From Bacillota bacterium (lineage in GTDB: Bacteria; Bacillota; Clostridia; Oscillospirales; Oscillospiraceae), in assembly GCA_021768085.1 (NCBI GenBank), contig JAETOJ010000023.1:1-42991 (forward strand): a DNA stretch of 42,991 nt, written 5' to 3'. The first letter of the stretch is position 1. Each line of letters starts with the position of its first letter. Shown piece by piece: positions 1 through 6,392 of this stretch. The translations under genes were made by a program, and so were the position numbers. The notes below the pieces were generated by a model. It saw only the letters and a program-made list of their open reading frames with translations. It made no database searches and was not told where the DNA came from.

Positions 1-28
1 CTCGTGCAGAAAGGAACCGAAAGACACG

Positions 29-83
29 CTTAAGGGGGAGACCGCCGGATCGCGCTTCGCGCTCAGGCGGTCTCCCCCTTAAG
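29..83. repeat. Large perfect inverted repeat
   Basis: Two 18-base arms (29-46 and 66-83) are exact reverse complements, starting CTTAAGGGGGAGACC, around a 19-base loop that holds a smaller GCG-CTTC-GCG hairpin. No T-run follows the stem, so a simple terminator is not obvious. The arm resembles that of the palindrome at 456-530, which suggests one family of dispersed intergenic repeats. Confidence 0.75.
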
Positions 84-455
84 AATCCCCCATTTACGGG
101 GGCTGTCAGATCGGGGCGTTGGTGGTTGTCCTTCCGGCGCGGAGCGAGTACGGACGCAGATCCCCCTACCGCCGCTGCCGCTGAATGGTGTGGGTACTGA
201 GAAGTGGGTGGGATCCATGGACAGTGCGCCTGGAGGTCGTGTGGTGCCTGCCGCGGCGGCTATCGGTGCGCTCCTGGAACATAGCGGTTAGCCTGAGAAA
301 TTCAGGCGTTCAAAAGAGAACCCGCGTTCTCAGTGCCTGAGAAACGCAGGCCTGGTGTGGGCCGGAAATCGAAGGGAGATCCGTTCGTCACCCTATCAAG
401 CCGGTCACTCTCCCTCAGCATAAGAATCGGCGTGCCCTTGACCTTAATGGGGGTT
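84..455. other. Intergenic stretch, no gene recognised
   Basis: No reading frame here has a convincing ribosome site or family resemblance. Short repeats of the motif GCCTGAGAAA/TCAGGC occur around 291-350. An open frame on the minus strand (604-302) runs through the palindromes and is judged a repeat artefact. I see no tRNA or recognisable RNA. Confidence 0.4.
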
Positions 456-530
456 CTTAGGGGGTAAGCCGCCTGTGAGCGAGGGAGCGCCCTTCGCTCC
501 CGAAGTCGAACCGGCGGCTTACCCCCTAAG
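456..530. repeat. Large perfect inverted repeat with nested hairpin
   Basis: Arms 456-473 and 513-530 (CTTAGGGGGTAAGCCGCC and its complement) pair perfectly over 18 bases. The 39-base loop contains a further GGAGCG...CGCTCC hairpin. The arm is close in sequence to the 29-83 palindrome, with the same CTTA-GGGGG start and a GCC end. Confidence 0.75.
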
Positions 531-541
531 CGTTCTCTTTG

Positions 542-602
542 GTTACTTTCTCTCACGTGAGAGAAAGTAACGCCCCCCGCAGGGGCGTACCCTGCAGGGG
601 GC
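542..602. repeat. 30-bp perfect palindrome plus GC hairpin
   Basis: Bases 542-571 form an uninterrupted perfect palindrome centred on CACGTG (half-site GTTACTTTCTCTCAC). It reads as the same peptide, VTFSHVRESN, on both strands, which creates spurious open frames. It abuts a second hairpin (572-584 with 590-602). The pair lies 9 bases past the stop of the metallo-beta-lactamase gene, so it may end that transcript, although no clear T-run is present. Confidence 0.75.
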
Positions 603-610
603 AAGGGGGA

Positions 611-2206
611 CTACCTGTCCCACTTGGCAATAAGCGCCCGGATCTGATCCTCGAACTTGCCCAGATCCTTGTTGGAGCCGCCCCGGTTGTGGGCGATGAC
701 CTCCAGCAACTTCTGGCCCATATCCTCCAGCCGGCGGTAGGCCGGGGAGCCCATGGGGGCCGCCGGAACCTTGGGCTCCAGCACGATGCCCGGAGCGATC
801 ATGCGGTTATCCAGCAGGTCGTAGACCTCCTCATAGTCGGGGGCGTGGGCGGCAAAGCCCATCTCCTTCAGGGTCTGGGTGTAATTCTCCGCGGCCCGAG
901 CCTCGCCGTGCACCACAAATACCTGCTTGGGCCTGGGGCTGAAGGCATTGATCCAGCGCACCAGCCCATCCCGATCGGCGTGGGAGCTGAGGCCGTGGAA
1001 GCGGACGATCCGCGCCCGGACGGCTACCTCCTCCCCGAACAGCCGCACCCGCTGAGCCCCATCCAGAATCCGGCGACCCAGGGTGCCATCCGCCTGGTAG
1101 CCCACAAAGAGGATGGTGCACTCCGGCCGCCACAGATTGTGCTTCAGATGGTGCCGGATACGGCCCGCATCGCACATACCGGAGGCGGAGATGATCACCT
1201 TGGGGGTGGGGTCAGCGTTCAGCCCTCGGGATTCCTCGGTGCCCTCGGTGATATTCAACCCCGGGAAGCGGAATAAGGCCCCGCCCCGCAAATGCTCGAT
1301 GGCGTCCTCGTCCAGGTAACCAGTGAGGTCGCCGGAGAAGATCTCGGTGGCCGCCCCGGCCAGGGGGGAGTCCACATACACCTGAAAGTCCGGGTTGTGG
1401 TGCACCAGCCCCTCCTCCTTGATGTGGCGGATAAAGTACAGCAGCTCCTGGGTTCGGCCTACGGCGAAGGAGGGGATGATCAGGTTGCCCCCCTCGGCCA
1501 TGGTCTCGTCAATGACCCGGGCCAGATCGTCGGCGTAGTTGGGCTTTTCCTTCACGTTGTGGAGCCGGTCGCCGTAGGTGCTCTCCGTCACCACGTAGTC
1601 GGCGTCTGTGATGTACTGGGGGGCACGGATGATGGGGGTTTTCCGGTTGCCAATGTCGCCGGAGAACACGATCTTCCTGGTCTGTTCCTCCTCCGTGAGC
1701 CACAGCTCCACGCAGGCGGAGCCCAACAGGTGGCCCGCGTCAATGAATCGGGCCCGGATACCATCGGAGATCTGGATCTCCTGGCCGTACTCCACGGCCA
1801 CAATGTGCCGCAGGGCCCGCTCTACGTCCACAATGGTATACAGCGGCTCCACCGGGGGTCTACCCGCCCGCTGGCCCTTCTGATTCTCCCAGGCGGCGTC
1901 GCTCTCCTGGATGTGGGCGGAGTCCCGGAGCATGATGTCCAGCAGCTGAGCCGTCAGCCGGGTACAGTAAATATTGCCCCGGAAGCCCTCCTTCACCAAC
2001 AGGGGGATGCGCCCCGAGTGATCGATGTGAGCATGGGTCACCACCATGTCGTCGATAAGGGAGGGGGCAAAATCCAGCTCGGCGTTGTCCCGCTCATCCC
2101 GGCCCTGCTGAAGGCCGCAGTCCACCAGCACCTTGTGGCCGTTGGCCTCGACACAGTGGCAGCTGCCGGTGACCGCCTTGGCCGCGCCGAAAAAGGTCAA
2201 TTTCAT
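611..2206 (-). CDS. Beta-CASP metallo-beta-lactamase RNase (YSH1/CPSF-like)
   Basis: A predicted cytoplasmic zinc-dependent RNA-processing nuclease of 531 residues. The metallo-beta-lactamase fold starts at residue 1, and the HAHIDH metal motif is at residues 58-63. Further metal-ligand regions follow (DAGHLLGSA, FSGDIG), then a beta-CASP insertion and a C-terminal RNA-metabolising domain with a GLSSHADRDGL motif, as in archaeal CPSF-like and bacterial homologues. The frame stays open upstream to 2848, but the start at 2206 is preferred because GAGGTG precedes it at normal spacing and homology begins there. It is monocistronic with its own promoter. The family is well known; the RNA targets here are not. 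Confidence 0.9.
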   Translation of the reverse strand: MKLTFFGAAKAVTGSCHCVEANGHKVLVDCGLQQGRDERDNAELDFAPSLIDDMVVTHAHIDHSGRIPLLVKEGFRGNIYCTRLTAQLLDIMLRDSAHIQESDAAWENQKGQRAGRPPVEPLYTIVDVERALRHIVAVEYGQEIQISDGIRARFIDAGHLLGSACVELWLTEEEQTRKIVFSGDIGNRKTPIIRAPQYITDADYVVTESTYGDRLHNVKEKPNYADDLARVIDETMAEGGNLIIPSFAVGRTQELLYFIRHIKEEGLVHHNPDFQVYVDSPLAGAATEIFSGDLTGYLDEDAIEHLRGGALFRFPGLNITEGTEESRGLNADPTPKVIISASGMCDAGRIRHHLKHNLWRPECTILFVGYQADGTLGRRILDGAQRVRLFGEEVAVRARIVRFHGLSSHADRDGLVRWINAFSPRPKQVFVVHGEARAAENYTQTLKEMGFAAHAPDYEEVYDLLDNRMIAPGIVLEPKVPAAPMGSPAYRRLEDMGQKLLEVIAHNRGGSNKDLGKFEDQIRALIAKWDR

Positions 2207-2256
2207 CAAAAGGCACCTCAATTCTCTTTTATATCTTGTGCAGGTTCTATAATGGC

Positions 2257-2285
2257 ATTGTATAACAGGACGGGGAAAAAGTAAA
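2257..2285 (-). promoter_or_regulatory. Probable sigma-A promoter for the metallo-beta-lactamase gene
   Basis: On the minus strand TTTACT (2285-2280) and TACAAT (2262-2257) are separated by 17 bases, about 50 bases upstream of the start codon at 2206. Confidence 0.6.
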
Positions 2286-2307
2286 GGGCTTCCCGACAAC
2301 TTTCCGG

Positions 2308-2355
2308 AAAAATAGAGGAAGGCCGGGCTGCCCCCCGACCTTCCTCTATTTTTTT
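2308..2355. terminator. Terminator after the ABC transporter operon
   Basis: The stem AATAGAGGAAGGCCGGG pairs with its near-perfect complement around a short loop, with A-run and T-run on the two sides. It lies 24 bases past the stop of the ABC ATPase on the minus strand and would work in both directions. Confidence 0.85.
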
Positions 2356-2379
2356 GCGCCGCTCCGGACAGGCCGGAGC

Positions 2380-3486
2380 TCAGAAGCCAGATTCGTCCAG
2401 CTTCCCTTGGTTCCGGGCCAGCTCCCGCAGCCGCTGGTTGCCCTCGTTCATCTCCCCGAAGTCCTCCACCGGGCAGAGCACCCGGGCGCACCCCTCCATC
2501 AGGGCGGCGGCCCGCCGGAATGCCTCCTCCCCGATGGGGCGGAAGGGCTTCTCTGAGACGGTCTCCACCGCCAGCGCCCGGGCCACGGGGTAGTCCAGGT
2601 CGTTCTCCCCCAGCACCCCGGCGGCAAAGGGGGTTCCCTGCCGCTGTAAGCGGCGGTACACCGGGATGCCCGCCCCGCCGCCACCGATGACAAACACCTC
2701 CGGCGGGCCGGAGGCCGCCTCCAGCTCCAGGGAGCCGTACAGGGCGTTGTAGCTGCCCCGGGCAGCGCCGTACAGATCCCTGATGTATTCCGCGGTGAAG
2801 ATCTCCTCCGGCGGCCCCTGCCGTGCGATGGAGTCCCCCCGGACGCACACCACCCAGTCGCTGATCTTCTGGGCCAGATCCAGCTCGTGGAGGGACATCA
2901 CCACCGCCAGGTTCCGGGATCGCACCATGTCCTTCAAGATGGCCAGCAGCTCCAGCTTGTGGCGGATATCCAGGAAGGAGGTGGGCTCGTCCAGCACCAG
3001 CACCTCCGGCTCCTGGTTCAGCGCCCGGGCCAGCAGCACCCGCTGGCGCTGCCCGTCGCTGATCCGGGAGAAGTCCCGATCCGCCAGATCGGCGGCGTGC
3101 ACCAGCTCCAGGCTCCTGGCCGTCTTGTCCCGATCCTCCTGAGTCAGGATGCCCAGCCGCCCGGTGTAGGGATACCGCCCGGTGGCCGCCACGTCGAAGC
3201 AGGTCATCAGCTCCGGGCGGATGTGGGCGGTCATGAGCACGCTGAGCTTCCGGGCCACGTCCCGCTCGCTGAGGGCCGCCATGTCCTCCCCGCCCAGGTA
3301 CACCGCCCCCCCGATGAGGGGGAGCTGCCGGATGAGGCTTTTCAGGATGGTGGACTTGCCCGCCCCGTTGGGGCCGATGAGGGTCATGATCCGCCCCCGG
3401 CGCAGCTCCAGCTCAATGCCGCTGATGAGGGCCTTTTTGTGGTAGCCTACGCTGAGGCGCTCCGTGCGCAAACGCGGTTCGCTCAT
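2380..3486 (-). CDS. ABC transporter ATPase (FecE/BtuD type) with extra C-terminal domain
   Basis: The energising subunit of an iron-siderophore/cobalamin-family importer, 368 residues. Residues 1-255 are a standard ABC ATPase: Walker A GPNGAGKST (38-46), signature ISDGQ (142-146), Walker B VLVLDE (162-167) and the H-loop histidine 200. Residues ~262-368 are an added domain opening with VFVIGGGGAGIPVYRR, which looks like a nucleotide-binding Rossmann turn and is absent from ordinary 250-residue homologues. The ATG overlaps the permease stop by four bases, so the two are translationally coupled. An in-frame extension upstream into the permease gene was rejected. It is the last gene of the riboswitch-led operon. 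Substrate is inferred from context only (tetrapyrrole, corrinoid or metal complex). Confidence 0.85.
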   Translation of the reverse strand: MSEPRLRTERLSVGYHKKALISGIELELRRGRIMTLIGPNGAGKSTILKSLIRQLPLIGGAVYLGGEDMAALSERDVARKLSVLMTAHIRPELMTCFDVAATGRYPYTGRLGILTQEDRDKTARSLELVHAADLADRDFSRISDGQRQRVLLARALNQEPEVLVLDEPTSFLDIRHKLELLAILKDMVRSRNLAVVMSLHELDLAQKISDWVVCVRGDSIARQGPPEEIFTAEYIRDLYGAARGSYNALYGSLELEAASGPPEVFVIGGGGAGIPVYRRLQRQGTPFAAGVLGENDLDYPVARALAVETVSEKPFRPIGEEAFRRAAALMEGCARVLCPVEDFGEMNEGNQRLRELARNQGKLDESGF

Positions 3487-4496
3487 GCCCGGGCCCCCTT
3501 CCCGCCCCGCCGGGAGGCCATGAGGTAGAGCACCACCGGCGCGCCGAACACAGCGGTGACGGAGCTGATGGACATATCCCGGGGGGCAAAAGCGGTGCGG
3601 GCGATGAGGTCGCAGAACAGGCAGAAGGCCGCGCCCCCCAAAAAGCAGCCCGGTATGATCACGATGGGCTTGGCGGTGCGGAACAGCCCCTTCACCAGGT
3701 GGGGCACGGCGATGCCCACGAAGGAGATGGGCCCGGCGAAGGCGGTGACGCAGGCGGACAGCAGGCTGGACAGCAGGATCAGCTCCGCCCGGAACCGCTT
3801 GATGTTCACCCCCATGCTCTGGGCGTACACCTCCCCCATCTGGTAGGCCCCGATGGGCTTGGACAGCAGGAAGGTGAGCACCAGGGCCACCCCCACCACC
3901 CAGGCCATGAGCCGCACGTTTTCCCAGGAGGTGCCGGAGAAGCTGCCCAGCGACCAGTTGTGGAGGTTGACGATGTTGGAGTCGTCGCTGAAGGTGATGA
4001 CAAAGTCGGTGATGGCGGAGCAGATGTTGCCGATCATGATACCGCACACCACCAGCATGGACATATTCCGCACCCGCCGGGACATGAGCAGCACAAAGCC
4101 CATGGAGATCATGGAGCCGGCGAAGGCCCCCGCCACCATGGCCATGGAGCTGATGACGATGCCCCGGCTGAGGAAGGTCACCATCACCAGGGCCACCGTC
4201 AGCTTAGCTCCGGAGGAGATGCCCAGCACGAAGGGCCCGGCGATGGGGTTGGCGAAAAAGGTCTGGAGCAGGAAGCCGGACACCGACAGCGCCCCGCCCA
4301 GGATGGCGGCGGCCAGCAGCCGGGGCAGGCGCATCCCCCAGATGATGCCGCTCTCAGACGGCTTTAGCAGGGCGGAAAATACCTCCTCCAGCGGTATGCT
4401 CACGCTGCCGGCGCTGATGTTCCACACCAGCAGCGCCAGCACCAGCGCCGTCAACAGCGCCAGCCCCGCGGCGCAGCGCGGTCGGTTGTCTTTCAT
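3483..4496 (-). CDS. ABC transporter permease, FecCD/BtuC family
   Basis: An integral membrane permease of 337 residues with about ten hydrophobic segments and the family features WGMRLPRLLAAAILGGALS near residues 53-71 and a GPISFVGIAVPH motif in the C-terminal third. Such proteins form homodimers that pass siderophores, haem or cobalamin to the cytoplasm with an ATPase and a binding protein. It starts 13 bases after the binding-protein gene and overlaps the ATPase gene, so it is a middle gene of the operon. Being the only permease here, it presumably acts as a homodimer. Fold and role are clear from sequence; the ligand is not. Confidence 0.9.
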   Translation of the reverse strand: MKDNRPRCAAGLALLTALVLALLVWNISAGSVSIPLEEVFSALLKPSESGIIWGMRLPRLLAAAILGGALSVSGFLLQTFFANPIAGPFVLGISSGAKLTVALVMVTFLSRGIVISSMAMVAGAFAGSMISMGFVLLMSRRVRNMSMLVVCGIMIGNICSAITDFVITFSDDSNIVNLHNWSLGSFSGTSWENVRLMAWVVGVALVLTFLLSKPIGAYQMGEVYAQSMGVNIKRFRAELILLSSLLSACVTAFAGPISFVGIAVPHLVKGLFRTAKPIVIIPGCFLGGAAFCLFCDLIARTAFAPRDMSISSVTAVFGAPVVLYLMASRRGGKGARA

Positions 4497-4509
4497 AGTC
4501 TCCCCTCCG

Positions 4510-5691
4510 TCACGTCAGCCGGTAGAGGTAGGTCAGCGACCCGTCCGCCCCATGGCCCTGCGTCAGAATGTTATGGATATCCAGCATCATCTCGCCCACG
4601 GACTGGGACTCCTGGAACATACTTTTCCCGGTGCACCACACATTGCCCTCCCGCACCGCCTTGAAGTCGGCCAAAGGGGCGCTTTTGGCGATGAGCTGCT
4701 CCAGTGTCTCCAGATTGCCCTCGATGGTGCTGTTGTAGATGAGCACGTCCGCATCCTTTGCCTCGTGGTAGAAGCTCTCCATCTGGATGTTCATGGTGGA
4801 CAGGGCGTTCTCCCCCTCCCCCAGGTTCCGGGGCAGATAGACCCCACCCGCCAGGTCGATGGCCTTGGCGATGTAGTCCCCCGACTTGCGCACCGTCACC
4901 ATGCCGTTGGCGGTGACGGCGAAGAAGGCCACCGTCTTGCCGGTGCTCTCCTGCTCCAAGACGGGCTCCAGCCTTTCAAGCTGCCCGTCGTAGTACGCCT
5001 TGGCCTCCTCCTCCCGGTTGAGCAAAGCGCCGTACAGCTTCACCCACTCCATCCGGCCCAGGGGGTGGCTCTCATAGCTGGAGCGCTCCACCAGCACGGG
5101 GATACCCAGCCGTTCCAGTTGCTCCTTCACCTCGGGGTTGTGGTAGATCATGGTGGACTCCAGGGCCATGCCGCAGCCGCTGGCCTGGAGCAGCTCGTAG
5201 TCCGGGGCGGAGTATTTCCCGGCGTACACCATCCGGCCCGCCTCCATGGCCTCCTTCACCTCGGGGAGATACCAGCCCGGCGCGTCGGTGCCCACCAAGG
5301 TGACGGCGTCCATGGCGTCCAGCTTCCGGAAGCAGTCCATGGCGGCGGTGGCCTGTAAGTAGATGTTCTGGATGGGCTGGCGCAGGACGGTGACGTCCTC
5401 CGGCATATCCAGGAAGGGCGCGCCGTCCACCCCCTCGGGCACCACCAGGTAGGTCTCGGTGTCGATGGTGACCCGCTTGAAATCCCCATAATAGTCCACG
5501 GAAAAGCTCTGGGCGTACTCCAATTCCATATGCTCGTCCCAGGACACGTCGTTCCAGCTCCTGACGGCGGGATCCGCCCCCTGGGAGGGCTCCGGGGTGG
5601 GCGGCGGGTCGGTCTGGGCCCCACCAGGGGCGCAGGCGCACAGGGCCAGCGCCAGGGCCAGCAGGGGTACAACAATTTTCCACAATTTCAT
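4510..5691 (-). CDS. Substrate-binding lipoprotein of the ABC importer
   Basis: A 393-residue extracellular binding protein anchored by a lipid: hydrophobic signal followed by the lipobox LCAC near residues 17-20, then a Thr/Pro-rich linker. The mature part has the two-lobe layout of class III (siderophore/B12/haem) binding proteins, with GTDAPGWYLPEV in the first lobe and a helical connection before GKTVAFFAV. It lies 10 bases after the small lipoprotein gene and 13 bases before the permease. The operon is under a cobalamin riboswitch, so a corrinoid, cobalt or tetrapyrrole ligand is inferred; iron-siderophore cannot be excluded. Confidence 0.85.
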   Translation of the reverse strand: MKLWKIVVPLLALALALCACAPGGAQTDPPPTPEPSQGADPAVRSWNDVSWDEHMELEYAQSFSVDYYGDFKRVTIDTETYLVVPEGVDGAPFLDMPEDVTVLRQPIQNIYLQATAAMDCFRKLDAMDAVTLVGTDAPGWYLPEVKEAMEAGRMVYAGKYSAPDYELLQASGCGMALESTMIYHNPEVKEQLERLGIPVLVERSSYESHPLGRMEWVKLYGALLNREEEAKAYYDGQLERLEPVLEQESTGKTVAFFAVTANGMVTVRKSGDYIAKAIDLAGGVYLPRNLGEGENALSTMNIQMESFYHEAKDADVLIYNSTIEGNLETLEQLIAKSAPLADFKAVREGNVWCTGKSMFQESQSVGEMMLDIHNILTQGHGADGSLTYLYRLT

Positions 5692-5701
5692 AGGCGTCCC
5701 C

Positions 5702-6328
5702 TTACTGCTTCGTCAGGCTGGCGGAGTCAAATGTCACGGTGTACTCCACCTCATGGGGCTCGCTCATGGCCACCGTGTCGGCGATGACGGCCAGGGGCGT
5801 GTCAAAGGCGGCCACCGGGATCTCAAAGGTGGAGTTGCTGCCCGGGGCGCTGATCAGATCGTAGCGCACGCCGTTTACCTTCATATAGTCAAAGTTGGGG
5901 CTGCTCCAGACGATGGTGGCGTAAAACTGCCCGCCTGAGCAGCGCAGCCTGGCCGGAGACTGGATGGCGGCCCGTCCAGTGCCCCCCGACAGGGTGACCT
6001 TGGCGGTGTAGCTCCCGTCCTCCGGGCCGGAGGGGGTGGGCTCCGGGGTGGGGGCCGTTGTGGGCTCCGGCGTGGGCTTGGCGGTGGGCTTTGCCGTGGG
6101 TTCCGGGGTGGCGGTGGGCTCCGGCGCGGGTGTAGCGGTGGGCTCGGTTGTGGCGGTGACCTCCGGGGCGGGTGTGGCGGTGGGCTCGGTTGTGGCAGCG
6201 GGCTGGGACTGCTCCGGAGCGAGACTGGGGGTCTGGGTGGGCTCCGGCGGCCGTTCCGCAGCGCAGCCGGCCAGCACCGTCAGGGTCAGCGCCAGCGCCG
6301 CCAGACAGGCCATCGTGTTCTGTTTCAT
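5702..6328 (-). CDS. Lipoprotein with Thr-Pro-Glu linker and a beta domain shared with the chelatase
   Basis: A 208-residue surface lipoprotein of unknown function. The signal peptide ends in the lipobox LAGC (Cys22). Residues ~25-97 are a low-complexity linker of repeated TPEPTATPAPE units, typical of stalks that cross the cell wall. Residues ~98-205 form a beta-rich domain (DGSYTAKVTLSGG..., IVWSSPNFDYMKVNG, TFEIPVAAFDTPLAV). By eye this matches the C-terminus of the neighbouring chelatase in order and spacing: DGxY, FDxM, TFxxxVAxxDxPL. The layout is reminiscent of NEAT-type haem-binding domains, but I cannot confirm that. Position between chelatase and binding protein suggests it hands over or presents the ligand. 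AGGAGGA precedes the ATG at 6328. Confidence 0.75.
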   Translation of the reverse strand: MKQNTMACLAALALTLTVLAGCAAERPPEPTQTPSLAPEQSQPAATTEPTATPAPEVTATTEPTATPAPEPTATPEPTAKPTAKPTPEPTTAPTPEPTPSGPEDGSYTAKVTLSGGTGRAAIQSPARLRCSGGQFYATIVWSSPNFDYMKVNGVRYDLISAPGSNSTFEIPVAAFDTPLAVIADTVAMSEPHEVEYTVTFDSASLTKQ

Positions 6329-6352
6329 CTAATTCTCCTCCTCATCAAAAGA

Positions 6353-6383
6353 AGCGCCGCGGAGCGCTTGGCTCCGCGGCGCT
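6353..6383 (-). terminator. Intercistronic hairpin, terminator-like
   Basis: A perfect 13-base stem (AGCGCCGCGGAGC and complement) with a 5-base loop lies between the chelatase stop and the lipoprotein ribosome site. On the minus strand it is followed by TCTTTT. It may partially terminate or stabilise mRNA ends, lowering transporter expression relative to the chelatase. Confidence 0.6.
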
Positions 6384-6392
6384 CAGGGAACG

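Noticed and set aside
302-604. Open frame of 100 codons on the minus strand beginning in the 30-base palindrome
   Set aside because: It consists of palindromic repeats, lacks a ribosome site and starts with the VTFSHVRESN translation artefact; the plus-strand frame from 539 has the same origin.
2207-2848. 214-residue N-terminal extension of the metallo-beta-lactamase
   Set aside because: It reads through a promoter, a terminator and the antisense of the ATPase gene; the true start at 2206 has a ribosome site and family homology.
3487-4047. N-terminal extension of the ABC ATPase into the permease gene
   Set aside because: The extension is an alternate-frame reading of the permease; ATPase homology and the ATGA overlap place the start at 3486.
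3699-5358. Long plus-strand frames over the permease and binding-protein genes
   Set aside because: Shadow frames of real minus-strand genes; composition is low-complexity and there is no ribosome site.
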